A stretch of DNA of 64,000 nt from Chakrabartia godavariana (GTDB lineage Bacteria; Pseudomonadota; Alphaproteobacteria; Sphingomonadales; Sphingomonadaceae). Positions 46,302 to 55,650 of the stretch are shown here, in pieces. Position numbers and translations under genes: made by a program. The stretch covers positions 558,001-622,000 of the forward strand of contig RKSN01000002.1 of the NCBI GenBank assembly GCA_005518185.1, given 5' to 3'. How positions within the stretch are numbered: position 1 is the stretch's first letter; every line of letters starts with the position of its first letter. Under the pieces are notes generated by a model. That model had not been told where the DNA came from and did not search any database. It was given only the letters and a program-made list of their open reading frames with translations.

Positions 46302-47716
46302 GCCGCGCACTCCCGTGCGACGGCCACGTCATCAAAGGGCAGAACCTTTTCACCGACAATCTGACCCTGTTCGTGGCCTTTGCCGGCGATCAGGATGATG
46401 TCGTCGGGTCCGGATTCGGCAATCGCGGCGGCAATCGCCTCACGCCGTCCGCCAATATCGTGGGCGCCCGGGGCCGCCGCCAGAATGTCCGCGCGGATCG
46501 CCGCCGGATCTTCGGACCGGGGATTATCATCCGTCACGATGACATGGTCGGCCAGCCGAACCGCGACCGCGCCCATTTCGGGACGCTTGCCCGTATCCCG
46601 GTCACCACCGGCGCCGAACACGATGATCAGACGCCCCTTGGCGTGCGGCTTGAGCGCCTCGATGGCAGCCTCCAGCGCATCGGGCGTGTGCGCATAGTCC
46701 ACATAAACGGGCGCGCCCGACTTCGCGATGACCGCGCGCTCCAGGCGCCCCCGCACCGGCTGCAGCCGCGCCAGATTGGAAAGCGTCGTCGAAACGTCGC
46801 CGCCTGTGGCAATCACCAGCCCCGCCGCGACCAGCGCATTGGCCGCCTGATAGGCGCCGATGAGCGGCAGCATGACCTTCGTTTCCTTGCCCTCAGCTTC
46901 CAGTATGAGCTGCTGGCCCAGCTGGCCGGGAATGCGGTCGACAAGCCGAAGCGCAGAGCCGTGGCGCCCCACCGTCAACAGCGCGAGGCCGCGTTCGCGC
47001 GCCAGATCGATGACACGCGCCGAATGCTCGCCATCGTCGGCCCAGACAACCGCTGCGCCATCGCCATCGACGACCTCGGAGAAGAGACGCAGCTTGGCGG
47101 TGAAATAGTTCGCCATGTCGCCGTGATAATCGAGGTGATCGCGGCTGAGATTGGTGAAGGCGGCCGCGCGGACGGGCAGGCCTTCGGTCCGGCACTGGTG
47201 CAGACCATGGCTGGACGCCTCAAACGCCGCGTGGCTTACACCTTCGCGGTTGAGACCCGCCATGTTGGACAGGAAAGTCACGATATCGGGCGTTGTCAGC
47301 CCGGTGACGATCCGGTCATCGGCCGTTGTCACCCCGAGCGTCCCGATCGAGGCCGCATGGAACCCCGCCATCCGCCACAGCTGGCGGGTCATCTCTACCG
47401 TAGACGTCTTCCCGTTGGTCCCCGTGACGGCGACGCAAATCTGGGGGAAAGGCTCAAAGAACTTTGCCGCAAGCAGGGCAAAGGCGCGGCGTGGTTCGTC
47501 CTCGGCAATGTGGACCGCGCCCTCCACGCGTGCGCCGGGCCGCGCCACCACGGCGATCGCGCCCGCGGCAATGGCGGCGTCGATAAAGTCCTCGCCATTG
47601 ACGGCCATGCCCTGAAACGCGCCAAACACAGTGCCGGGCGCAACCTTGCGATGGTCTATCGCAAAGCCCGTGACCGGTGTCGGGTCGTCAGTACCGAGGA
47701 GCGTGCCGAGCTTCAT
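46298..47716 (-). CDS. murE: UDP-MurNAc-L-Ala-D-Glu--meso-diaminopimelate ligase
   Basis: 472 residues. ATP loop AVTGTNGKTSTVEM (~95), EASSHGLHQCR (~165), DYAHTPDALEAA (~332) and TDDNPRSEDP (~395). The DNPR box marks meso-diaminopimelate rather than lysine as substrate, as expected in a Gram-negative. The ATG overlaps the ftsI stop by 4 bases. Confidence 0.96.
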   Translation of the reverse strand: MKLGTLLGTDDPTPVTGFAIDHRKVAPGTVFGAFQGMAVNGEDFIDAAIAAGAIAVVARPGARVEGAVHIAEDEPRRAFALLAAKFFEPFPQICVAVTGTNGKTSTVEMTRQLWRMAGFHAASIGTLGVTTADDRIVTGLTTPDIVTFLSNMAGLNREGVSHAAFEASSHGLHQCRTEGLPVRAAAFTNLSRDHLDYHGDMANYFTAKLRLFSEVVDGDGAAVVWADDGEHSARVIDLARERGLALLTVGRHGSALRLVDRIPGQLGQQLILEAEGKETKVMLPLIGAYQAANALVAAGLVIATGGDVSTTLSNLARLQPVRGRLERAVIAKSGAPVYVDYAHTPDALEAAIEALKPHAKGRLIIVFGAGGDRDTGKRPEMGAVAVRLADHVIVTDDNPRSEDPAAIRADILAAAPGAHDIGGRREAIAAAIAESGPDDIILIAGKGHEQGQIVGEKVLPFDDVAVARECAA

Positions 47717-49413
47717 TCCTCGTCCGCCTTGGCTTTCCAGATCAGTGTCCGCAACTCATCAAGCGGCATTTCGCGCGATGGGTCGGGGAAAACTCCCAAC
47801 ATCGGGCCGGTCCGGGCGATCACCTTCGCCACAACCGGTGCCGCGGTCCATGCCGCCGTCGTCAGCCCGAAGGATTCCGCATTGCCCTTGGGCGAGTCAA
47901 GCATGGCGACGACAACATAGCGCGGCGCATCCATCGGGAAGGCTGCGGCGAACGTCGACACGTTCACGTGCTTGGAATAGCCGCCCGCGCCGGGCTTTTC
48001 GGCCGTGCCCGTCTTCCCGCCGACGCGCATGCCCGCCACGTCCGCCTTCTTGCCCGTGCCATCGGTGACGATCAGGCGCATCAGCTGCCGGATGGTGTCG
48101 CTGGCGTGCTGGCTGAAGACGCGGCGGCCTTTGGCGGCTTTTCCCTTTTCGACCTTCATCAGCGTGGCCGGGCGCCAGATCCCGCCATTGACAAGCGCAG
48201 CATAGGCCGAGGCCAGTTGCAGCGGCGTCACCGCGATGCCGTGGCCGTAAGCCGTCGTCATTGTCGTCGTGCGACCCCAATAGCTGGGGACGAGCGGGCG
48301 CCCCTTTTCCTTCAGTTCAATATAGGGCGGCTCATAGAAGCCGACGCGCCGGAACAGGGCTTCCATGCGCTGCTGGCCCATCTCGTCGGCGATGCGCGCA
48401 GTCACGATGTTGGAGGAATGGACCAGCGTTTCGGGGACATTGAGCCACCGGTTCATCGGGTGGTCGTCCTTGATCTTGAACTTGCCCACCTGCAACGGTG
48501 CTGTCGCATCATAGCGCTTGGACAGGCTGTTCACCACGCCCGCGTCGATCGCGCCGGCCATGGTAATCGGCTTGAAGGTCGATCCGAGTTCATAGACGCT
48601 CTGCGTCACATTGTTGCGGATCGCTTCGGGGTCCGACTGGCCAATCTTGTTCGGGTTGAACACCGGCAGGGAGACCATCGCGATCATTTCGCCTGTGTGG
48701 ACGTCCATCACGAGCCCTGTCGCGCCGAGCGCCTGATGGCTCGCCATGGCGTTGGCAAGCTCGGTCTCCATCGCCGCCTGCACGCGCGTGTCGATCGACA
48801 GGGCGACGGGCGTCTTGCGCAAGGCAGGATCTGCGAGCCGCTTGTCGAGCACGCGCTCCATGCCGGTGACGCCATGCCCGTCCATGTCGGTATAGCCGAG
48901 CACGTGTGCGGCGAGCGTCAGCTGCGGGTAGAGCCGCTCGGGCTCACGCGAAAAGGCCATGCCGGGCTCACCCAGCGCGTTCACCGCCGCCACCAGCTCC
49001 GGCATCGCCCGGCGGCGCAGATAGGTGAAGTGGACGCCCGACTTCAGCAGCGCGAGATATTGCGCTTCGGTCCGCTCGGGCATCAGGGCAGCGAGTTTTG
49101 GCGCAAGGTCTTCCGGCTTGTTGAGCAAGCGGTTGGCATGGACACCGATGGACCAGGCGTCGATCGTCCGCGCCAGCACTTCCCCGTTGCGATCGACAAT
49201 GTCCGCGCGCGGCGGCGCCATCAGATTGGGATTGGTCCGCCCCAATGCACTGTCAGCAAAAACGGTAAGCCACAAAAGCCGAAGCGCGATGACGATGGCC
49301 ACCGCGCTGAACAGAAGCATCAGGATCATCAGCCGCTGATGGGCGACCGCGAGGGATTGTTCCCTGAACTTGGCGTGTCGCGTCCTCGTTGGCCTTGCGG
49401 CGAGCGTGCTCAC
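47713..49413 (-). CDS. ftsI: Septal transpeptidase PBP3 (FtsI)
   Basis: 566 residues from GTG 49413, coupled to ftsL. Cytoplasmic tail and one membrane helix (~29-52), a non-catalytic pedestal (~60-230), then the transpeptidase domain with SxxK in GSTFKPIT (~278), SxN in VHSSNIV (~332) and KTGT in GGKTGTAEK (~467). It crosslinks septal peptidoglycan with FtsW. Confidence 0.96.
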   Translation of the reverse strand: MSTLAARPTRTRHAKFREQSLAVAHQRLMILMLLFSAVAIVIALRLLWLTVFADSALGRTNPNLMAPPRADIVDRNGEVLARTIDAWSIGVHANRLLNKPEDLAPKLAALMPERTEAQYLALLKSGVHFTYLRRRAMPELVAAVNALGEPGMAFSREPERLYPQLTLAAHVLGYTDMDGHGVTGMERVLDKRLADPALRKTPVALSIDTRVQAAMETELANAMASHQALGATGLVMDVHTGEMIAMVSLPVFNPNKIGQSDPEAIRNNVTQSVYELGSTFKPITMAGAIDAGVVNSLSKRYDATAPLQVGKFKIKDDHPMNRWLNVPETLVHSSNIVTARIADEMGQQRMEALFRRVGFYEPPYIELKEKGRPLVPSYWGRTTTMTTAYGHGIAVTPLQLASAYAALVNGGIWRPATLMKVEKGKAAKGRRVFSQHASDTIRQLMRLIVTDGTGKKADVAGMRVGGKTGTAEKPGAGGYSKHVNVSTFAAAFPMDAPRYVVVAMLDSPKGNAESFGLTTAAWTAAPVVAKVIARTGPMLGVFPDPSREMPLDELRTLIWKAKADEE

Positions 49414-50051
49414 TGGGCGAATTTGCCCTTCCCTTTGCCGGGGGCACGGCTTTCGTCTTCAGCGCGGGCGAGGATCTCGCTGAACGTCCGCTTGTCGACC
49501 AGAGCGCGATCAAGCATTGCGAAGCGCTGCGCCTTGGTGGTCGGCCGCTTGTCGGTCACCGCAGGCTGATCAGACCTTGTCGCAGCTTCGGCGGCGCGCG
49601 GTGCCGTGCGCTCGACCGTCGTCACAGCCGCAAGCTTCACGGTGGCGGGCTTGGACGCAACCGCCACTTCGGGCTTCGCGGGCGTGCTCATGTCAGCCGG
49701 AGTGCGCGTGGATGCGGCAACCATGACCGGCGGCGGCGCAAAGCCATCCGCAGGAAGCGCACTGCCATCAATCGTCCGGAGCGCCGTTTCCGACGCGCGG
49801 AACTGACCGGCGGACGGCGCGGCCAGGGCCAGCACTTCGCCGTTCCAGCGCTCCAGCTGACGCAGCGAGGCGCGCGTCCCCATCTCGGTCTGAAGCTGAC
49901 GGATGTCACGGCGCGTCTTGGCGATGCTGTGGTCGAGGTCTTCCAGACGGGTCCGCTCGGAAGCGACACCGAGCGAAACCGTGTAGAGAGCGGTCGCGGC
50001 AAAGGCGCAACCGACGACCCAGACAACGGGGCGGAACCTTTGAGCTATCAT
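49410..50051 (-). CDS. ftsL: FtsL-like cell division protein
   Basis: 213 residues. Identification rests on position between rsmH and ftsI and on topology: a short cytoplasmic tail, one helix (~8-28, [20 protein letters not shown]), then a heptad-rich coiled coil (~29-65, [20 protein letters not shown]). The remaining ~145 residues are an Ala/Pro/Thr-rich extension ending in a basic [10 protein letters not shown] tail. E. coli FtsL is about 120 residues, so this protein is long. ATGA overlap with rsmH and GTGA overlap with ftsI. Confidence 0.85.
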   Translation of the reverse strand: MIAQRFRPVVWVVGCAFAATALYTVSLGVASERTRLEDLDHSIAKTRRDIRQLQTEMGTRASLRQLERWNGEVLALAAPSAGQFRASETALRTIDGSALPADGFAPPPVMVAASTRTPADMSTPAKPEVAVASKPATVKLAAVTTVERTAPRAAEAATRSDQPAVTDKRPTTKAQRFAMLDRALVDKRTFSEILARAEDESRAPGKGKGKFAQ

Positions 50052-50983
50052 ACAGCACCTCTCATATTCGCGGGCCAGGAAGAATGGGCGGTCCGCCGCG
50101 CCACACGGAGCGTGGCAGAACGGGCACGGGGATTGCGGGCAAGCTCTGCCTCGCCAGGGCGGACGGGCTTTGCGACCGAGTCAAACGTCGGCGCAGGACC
50201 GCGCGCCGAGGCGTCGGGTAGATGGCGGGACCCGGCCGGGGTCTGGCCACTGCGATCGCGCAGGAACCGCTTGACGATCCGGTCCTCGAGGCTGTGGAAG
50301 GTGACGACGGCAAGCCGGCCGCCAGCCTTGAGCACGCGCTCGGCGGCTTCCAGCCCGTCTTCCAGCTCGCCAAGCTCGCGGTTGATGTGAATGCGGATCG
50401 CCTGAAAGGTCCGCGTGGCCGGATCGCTCTTCTGGCCTTCGCGCCAGCCCACCGCGCGCCGCACGACGGACGCCAGTTCGGCAGTCCGGGTGATCGGACG
50501 CGCCGCGACGATGGCACGGGCGATGCGCCGCGATTTGGGTTCGTCGCCATAGCGGTAGATGACGTCGGCGATATCCGCCTCATCCGCGCCATTCACGAAA
50601 TCGGCTGCCGTTTCACCCGACTGCTCCATGCGCATGTCGAGCGGACCATCGGCCTGGAAGGAAAAGCCGCGCGCCGCCTGATCGAGCTGCATCGACGAAA
50701 CGCCGATATCGAGCGTCACACCATCCACAGCATCGACATGCGCCGCCATGTTCGAGAAGCGATCCTCGACAAGCGTCAGGCCCTCCAGATCGGCCGCACG
50801 CCCTGCCGCAATAGCGTCGGGATCGCGGTCAAAGGCGACCACTTTGGCACCCGCCGCGAGCATGGCCCGCGTGTATCCGCCTGCGCCGAAGGTGCCGTCG
50901 ACATGCGTTTCGCCGGGGCTGATGGCGAGCGCATCGATGACTTCTACGAGCAGGACCGGAACATGTGGCGCATTGCGGGACAT
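50048..50983 (-). CDS. rsmH: 16S rRNA m4C1402 methyltransferase
   Basis: 311 residues. SAM-dependent methyltransferase acting on C1402 in the ribosomal P site. N-terminal [13 protein letters not shown] (~7), SAM loop [16 protein letters not shown] (~27), FDRDPDAI (~50), [16 protein letters not shown] (~98) and the C-terminal [13 protein letters not shown] (~232). The ATG shares one base with the mraZ stop (TGATG). Confidence 0.96.
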   Translation of the reverse strand: MSRNAPHVPVLLVEVIDALAISPGETHVDGTFGAGGYTRAMLAAGAKVVAFDRDPDAIAAGRAADLEGLTLVEDRFSNMAAHVDAVDGVTLDIGVSSMQLDQAARGFSFQADGPLDMRMEQSGETAADFVNGADEADIADVIYRYGDEPKSRRIARAIVAARPITRTAELASVVRRAVGWREGQKSDPATRTFQAIRIHINRELGELEDGLEAAERVLKAGGRLAVVTFHSLEDRIVKRFLRDRSGQTPAGSRHLPDASARGPAPTFDSVAKPVRPGEAELARNPRARSATLRVARRTAHSSWPANMRGAV

Positions 50984-51468
50984 CAGCGCACGCCCCTTTC
51001 GGCCATCAGGAACGCGGCCACTTCCTTGGTTTCCTCGTCGATACCCGGCGTTTCGATCAGAACTGTGGGGCTCCAGATCTCGAACGTGCTGCCGGTACCA
51101 TAGAAGAAGGCCAGATCGGTCAGCTGCGCCTTGGCACGGAAGAATGCGGGCAGGATGAAGCGCCCGCTGGCGTCATAGGGCACCTCTTCGACAAGGCCGA
51201 AGGCGCGGCGATAGGCATTGTGATAGTCAAAGTCGCGACCGGCGTTGCGTTCCCGCTCTTCCTCGCGCTCCAGCCGCTCATGCAGCAGGCGCGACCAGCC
51301 GCGATCATAGCCTGACAGGCACGGATCGCTCTGATGCTTGGCGATGATGACGATGCGACCGTCGCTATTCTTTTCGATGACGGAGCGCAGGGCAGCGGGG
51401 ATCGCGACGCGGCCCTTGCCGTCAATCGCGGTCAACGCATGACCTCTGAAAAGCTCCCTGTCGCCCAC
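50983..51468 (-). CDS. mraZ: Transcriptional regulator MraZ
   Basis: 161 residues from GTG 51468, preceded by GAGGGA; the longer frame adds an unrelated leader. MraZ is a two-lobed AbrB/SpoVT-type DNA-binding protein that controls its own dcw operon. Lobe 1: [20 protein letters not shown] (~8). Lobe 2: [19 protein letters not shown] (~98). The C-terminal ~45 residues run on past the usual ~145-residue length. Four 10-base-period repeats 130 bases upstream are its likely target. Confidence 0.92.
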   Translation of the reverse strand: MGDRELFRGHALTAIDGKGRVAIPAALRSVIEKNSDGRIVIIAKHQSDPCLSGYDRGWSRLLHERLEREEERERNAGRDFDYHNAYRRAFGLVEEVPYDASGRFILPAFFRAKAQLTDLAFFYGTGSTFEIWSPTVLIETPGIDEETKEVAAFLMAERGVR

Positions 51469-51599
51469 TGCATCCCTCTGTCGAAGGAGCAAAAGGGCCG
51501 CCTGCCCGACCGCCGCACCACGCAGCAACCGGTTGGTTCATCCAAGAATCAGGACAGCCCCGCCCCAATCTGACGGAAGCAGGGGATATCAATCATTTT

Positions 51600-51640
51600 A
51601 GGGGTGAGCAAGGGATTTGACGGGTGAAACGGGGATTTCA
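51600..51640. promoter_or_regulatory. Putative MraZ-binding array (four 10-base direct repeats)
   Basis: On the plus strand four consecutive decamers share NGGG(T/A)(G/T): GGGGTGAGCA, AGGGATTTGA, CGGGTGAAAC, GGGGATTTCA (51601-51640), with exactly 10-base spacing. MraZ binds repeats of a TGGGN-type core spaced one helical turn apart in front of its operon. The array lies 132 bases upstream of the mraZ GTG and faces the opposite strand relative to the gene. Confidence 0.6.
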
Positions 51641-51673
51641 TGCCAAACGCCAACATTTTCCTGAAATGTTCGC

Positions 51674-52411
51674 TTAATCGGGCGGCTCGTCCTTTCTTTG
51701 TTCCGCTTCGTCCGTCGGCGCATCGGGCCACAGCCGCGCCATTAAAGCTTCGAGCGCGGCGTAGTTGCGCCCGCTCGTCGTCTGCGCCCAGCGCGGGTGC
51801 ACAAAATCCGCATCGCTGACGAGAACGGCTTCCCCCTTCCCGATCTGGCACCGCGCGACGCGCAGGGTGTCCGCAACGCACGTGCTGCCCGTCACTTCCC
51901 AGGCACCCGGCGCGTCGAACACGACGCTGACGCCCTCAAGCGGCTCGGCGACGGGGGACAGGCCCACCCAGGGCACCAGCTTCAAGCCCCAGTGCAGAAA
52001 CAGCGGATCCAGCATCGATGCGACGGGCGCGCGCCTCGGATCGTCCTTGGGGAGAGTGGATGGCCAGTTGAGCGCAGGATCGGCGAGGAACAGCGCGCGG
52101 CCGCCCTTGCGAATCCAGCGGTCAATTTCGACAAGCTCATCCGGCGCAAGCGCCTGGGGCTGGATGATGAGCAGGCGGTCCACCTTCGACAGCTGGGCGC
52201 GCCGCGCAATATCCATCGGCCGCAGCTCGTAATGCTTGTCCAGCGCGTCGACCAAGGGGGAGCGGGTCGTCGTGCCTTGCAGGATGTCTGCTACATCGCC
52301 TTCGCCCCAAAAGAGCGGAAGCCCGGTCAGCACATCGACTGTCGGGCGGTTTTCGACGGGCTGCGCCTGACTGCATCCCGCCAGCAGGAGCGCCGCAAGG
52401 GCTGCGCGCAT
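51674..52411 (-). CDS. Lipoprotein, GldG/DUF4350-like domain
   Basis: 245 residues. A very short lipoprotein signal (LLLAGC, Cys 13) is followed by VDVLTGLPLFWGEGDVADIL, DRLLIIQPQALAPDELVEID, WIRKGGRALFLADPAL and a late GKGEAVLVSDADFV. This Rossmann-like layout is that of the ABC-associated GldG/DUF4350 class (a ligand or glutamine-amidotransferase-like fold without obvious active site). The function is unknown. Its ATG directly follows the TAA of the upstream one-helix membrane protein, so they form an operon with cysK. Confidence 0.6.
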   Translation of the reverse strand: MRAALAALLLAGCSQAQPVENRPTVDVLTGLPLFWGEGDVADILQGTTTRSPLVDALDKHYELRPMDIARRAQLSKVDRLLIIQPQALAPDELVEIDRWIRKGGRALFLADPALNWPSTLPKDDPRRAPVASMLDPLFLHWGLKLVPWVGLSPVAEPLEGVSVVFDAPGAWEVTGSTCVADTLRVARCQIGKGEAVLVSDADFVHPRWAQTTSGRNYAALEALMARLWPDAPTDEAEQRKDEPPD

Positions 52412-52681
52412 TTACTTGGCCGCAGGCTTGGCGTCTTTGGCGGGCTCCGCCGCGCCGGGTGCAACGCCCAGTTCGGCGAGCGGCTCATCCTTGGGCGCGT
52501 CCGTCGCGTTGCCCGGGGCTCCTGTGGCCGAGGCCACGGGCTCGGGCGTGCGCGGGCTGATGCGTTCAAGCACGGCGCTGGTCAGCCCGATCAGCAGCAG
52601 GATCCCGGCAAGGCCGGTCAATCCCACGCGAATGCGCCGCCAACTTTCCCGCCGGTCAGGACCAAGATCTTCTTCGCTCAT
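52412..52681 (-). CDS. Small single-helix membrane protein
   Basis: 89 residues from ATG 52681, two bases after the cysK stop (AAGGG upstream). Acidic and basic N-terminus, one transmembrane helix (~20-40, VGLTGLAGILLLIGLTSAVL), then a ~45-residue Ala/Pro/Asp-rich tail. No domain recognised. The tight spacing to the following lipoprotein suggests they work together. Confidence 0.65.
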   Translation of the reverse strand: MSEEDLGPDRRESWRRIRVGLTGLAGILLLIGLTSAVLERISPRTPEPVASATGAPGNATDAPKDEPLAELGVAPGAAEPAKDAKPAAK

Positions 52682-52683
52682 GG

Positions 52684-53673
52684 TCAACCCTTCAGCCAGT
52701 CAAACACCGGCAAGCCCTTGGACCGAAGCCAGTCGGCATTGTAGAGCGTCGACAGATACCGGAAACCTGTGTCGCACAGGATGGTCACCACCGTCGATCC
52801 CGGCCCGAGCTGCTTTGCGAGCGCGACCGCGCCCGCAACATTGATGCCGGACGACAGGCCGAGGCAAAGCCCTTCTTCCTGCAGCAGTCGGCCGACCCAA
52901 TGCATGCCTTCCTCGTCCGAGATGCGGAATTGGGTATCGATGGGGGCGCCATCGAGATTGGCGGTAATCCGGCTCTGCCCGATGCCTTCGGCGACCGAGC
53001 TGCCCTCGGCCTTCAGCTCGCCATGCGCGTAATAATTGTAGAGCGCGGCACCAAACGGATCGGTCAGCGCAATGGTGATGTCATCGCGCTTTGATTTGAG
53101 GCCCAATCCGACGCCCGCAATCGTGCCGCCCGTGCCCGCCGCGCAGGTGAAGCCGTCGATCCGTCCTGCCGTCTGGTCCCAGATTTCCTCGGCCGTGCCG
53201 AAGATGTGCGCCTTGCGGTTGGCAATATTGTCAAACTGGTTGGCCCAGACAGCGCCCGGCGTCTCTTCCGCGATGCGGCGCGACGTGTGGACGAAGTGGC
53301 CCGGGTTCGCGAACGGCGCGGGCGGCACGAGCACGAGTTCAGCCCCGAGCGCGCGCAGTGTGTCCATCTTTTCCCGGCTCTGCGTGTCGGGCATGACGAT
53401 GATTGTCTTGTAGCCCTTGGCATTGGCCACAAGGGCAAGGCCGATGCCCGTATTGCCCGCCGTGCCTTCGACAATCGTCCCGCCCGGCTTCAGCGCGCCC
53501 CGTGCCTCGGCGTCTTCGACGATGAACAGGGCCGCCCGGTCCTTCACCGAGGCACCGGGATTGGCATATTCACATTTGCCAAGGATCGTGCTGCCGGTCT
53601 CGGCAGACGGTCCTTCAAGCTTCACTAGCGGCGTGTTGCCGATCAGCCCGAGGGCATTTTGCGCAAAGGTCAT
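52684..53673 (-). CDS. cysK: Cysteine synthase A (O-acetylserine sulfhydrylase)
   Basis: 329 residues from ATG 53673, where the family begins (TFAQNALGLIGNTPLVKLE); the longer open frame has no matching N-terminus. PLP enzyme making cysteine from O-acetylserine and sulfide. PLP-lysine motif NPGASVKDRAA (~50), substrate loop GTAGNTGIG (~80), the phosphate loop GTGGTIAG (~190) and a serine near GLSSGIN (~285). It is divergent from the AraC-type pair across 188 bases. Confidence 0.92.
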   Translation of the reverse strand: MTFAQNALGLIGNTPLVKLEGPSAETGSTILGKCEYANPGASVKDRAALFIVEDAEARGALKPGGTIVEGTAGNTGIGLALVANAKGYKTIIVMPDTQSREKMDTLRALGAELVLVPPAPFANPGHFVHTSRRIAEETPGAVWANQFDNIANRKAHIFGTAEEIWDQTAGRIDGFTCAAGTGGTIAGVGLGLKSKRDDITIALTDPFGAALYNYYAHGELKAEGSSVAEGIGQSRITANLDGAPIDTQFRISDEEGMHWVGRLLQEEGLCLGLSSGINVAGAVALAKQLGPGSTVVTILCDTGFRYLSTLYNADWLRSKGLPVFDWLKG

Positions 53674-53861
53674 GGCACGTCCGTAGCGCGGAACCCCGCC
53701 TGCGGGCAAGAAAGGAAGCGTTTGCCCGTGGCGGACTTGCACTTGCAACATCCCCCCAGTTTTGCGAGCGTGATCCCCGTCACGGGCGAATGTGCTTTGC
53801 ATCGGCACAGTGAAACGCAAGTTCGTCTGGATACGGCAACCTGCAGGGGGCACGCGCAGCA

Positions 53862-54692
53862 ATGCTGCCAAGAAATTACGCACCGTCACTCGGCCTTCGT
53901 GCGTTTGTCCGCCGCCACTATGTCTTTGAGGGCGATCTTCCCGATGACTATGTGCTGGAAGACCAGCTCCTGTCCGAATTCGCCTTCATCCGCATCCTTG
54001 TGAAAGGCCAGTGGACCGCCGAGACGACGCCGGGCAATTGGACGTCAAGCGGGCAGGCCGTATTCTTCGGCGCCAATTCCCGGCCGCTCAAGGTCCGCTG
54101 CAAGGGGGCGTTCAAGGTCGTCGGTTTTGCGGTTCGCCCCAGCGGCTGGAAGTCGCTGTTCTCCTGTCCGGCAAATGAGGTTGCGGACCAGATGCTGCCT
54201 CTGTCGGACCTGATTGGCGCGGCAGCCGACGTCATGCTGGCCGGCGTTCTTCAGGCAGGCGACGATCAGGCTGCCGTTGACGCGATGGAGGATGTCCTGA
54301 CGTCGCTTTATGCCGCGCGGGGGCGAACGACTGCCGATCCGGTCATGCGCCAGTTTGAGGACATTGCCCGGTTTGACAGCACCACGCCGGTGCAACTGGC
54401 GGCCGAGCGGCTGGGACTGTCCGTCCGTCAGTTCGAACGGCGGTGCCTCGCCGCCTTTGGCCACCTGCCCAAAACCGTTCTGCGGCGCAGCCGGTTTCTC
54501 GACATGGCAACGGCCATGCGCGGCTTCAGCGATCCCGATCAGGAGGCCCTTGCCGCCCTGCGCTATTTCGATCAGTCGCACCGGACGCGGGAGTTTCGTC
54601 ACTTCATCGGCATGACGCCCGGCGCCTTTGAAAAGGCATCGACGCCGCTTCTGACCGCTGGCCTGAAGCTGCGCGCCGAAGGGCTGGCGTGA
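53862..54692 (+). CDS. AraC-type helix-turn-helix regulator, paralogue 1
   Basis: 276 residues. An N-terminal ~150-residue sensing domain (YAPSLGLRAFVRRHYVFEGD, FIRILVKGQWTAE, VFFGANSRPLKVR, GFAVRPSGW) is followed by a short spacer and a C-terminal AraC DNA-binding domain (~170-270): ERLGLSVRQFERRCLAAFG (first helix-turn-helix), then RYFDQSHRTREFRHFIGMTPGAF (second). The effector is unknown. The next gene is a clear paralogue. Confidence 0.82.
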   Translation: MLPRNYAPSLGLRAFVRRHYVFEGDLPDDYVLEDQLLSEFAFIRILVKGQWTAETTPGNWTSSGQAVFFGANSRPLKVRCKGAFKVVGFAVRPSGWKSLFSCPANEVADQMLPLSDLIGAAADVMLAGVLQAGDDQAAVDAMEDVLTSLYAARGRTTADPVMRQFEDIARFDSTTPVQLAAERLGLSVRQFERRCLAAFGHLPKTVLRRSRFLDMATAMRGFSDPDQEALAALRYFDQSHRTREFRHFIGMTPGAFEKASTPLLTAGLKLRAEGLA

Positions 54693-54807
54693 AACGCACC
54701 GACATCCCGCATTTTCCCTCCGGAAAAGAGATGCGTAGCGGTGGATTTTGTGGTCAAGAGACACGCGGTGGGATCGGAATCAATCTCAGGGGGAGTTTCA
54801 ACGAACC

Positions 54808-55650
54808 ATGTTGTCGTCACGCAACTACGCCCCGGCGTCGAAGTTGCTGCCGTTCCTCCGCCGCTTCTACATTTTTGATGCAGCCCTTCCGGACAGCTTT
54901 GAGCTGGAAGACATGCTGCTGGCTGACAATGCCTTTGTCCGCATCCTGCTGAAGGGGGATTGGCAATATCTAGATCCCGACGGCCATTGGTCGCTGCTGA
55001 CCGGGGCTATGGTATTTGGCGCAAATTCCCGCGCGGTCCGCGTCCGGGTGAAAGGCCCGTTCTCCGTTGCCTCGTTCGCGATCCGGCCGAGCGCATGGCC
55101 CGCCCTTTTCAGCCAGCCCGCCTCCGATGTTGCCGACCGCATCCTTCCCTTGGCCGATCTGTGGGGCGATGCGTTGGCGACGCAATGCACCGACGCGGTG
55201 ATGACCGCCGGGAGTGATGAGCAGCAGGTCGCCGCGATGAGCCTCGCCGTCGAACAGCAGATGGAGCGCGTCGGCATGGGCCGGATCGATCCGATCGTGG
55301 CGTCTTTCGAATCCATCGCCCGCACCGACAGCACCATCCGCGTCGAGGAAGCCGCCCGCCTGCTCGGCATGTCGGCCCGTCAGCTGGAGCGCCGGTGCCT
55401 TGCCGGGTTCGGCCTTTCGCCAAAGGCGGTGCTGCAACGCTGCCGCTTCCTCGACATGGCGTCCGCCATGCGCGGGTTGAGCGAGGCCGACGAAAGCGAA
55501 CTGGCCGCCCTCAGATATTTTGATCAGTCGCACCTCAACCGTGAGTTTCGCCGCTATACCAACATGACGCCGGGCGCGTTCCAGCGCGCCGTCACCCCCC
55601 TGTTCACGGCGAGCCTCAAGCTGCGCGTCGAGGGCAAGTCGCTCGCCTAA
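54808..55650 (+). CDS. AraC-type helix-turn-helix regulator, paralogue 2
   Basis: 280 residues from ATG 54808, which aligns with the start of paralogue 1; GGGGGAG lies ~13 bases upstream. Same architecture and many identical segments: [48 protein letters not shown], then [20 protein letters not shown] and [20 protein letters not shown]. Probably an old tandem duplication. The stop overlaps recF (other strand) by 4 bases. Confidence 0.82.
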   Translation: MLSSRNYAPASKLLPFLRRFYIFDAALPDSFELEDMLLADNAFVRILLKGDWQYLDPDGHWSLLTGAMVFGANSRAVRVRVKGPFSVASFAIRPSAWPALFSQPASDVADRILPLADLWGDALATQCTDAVMTAGSDEQQVAAMSLAVEQQMERVGMGRIDPIVASFESIARTDSTIRVEEAARLLGMSARQLERRCLAGFGLSPKAVLQRCRFLDMASAMRGLSEADESELAALRYFDQSHLNREFRRYTNMTPGAFQRAVTPLFTASLKLRVEGKSLA

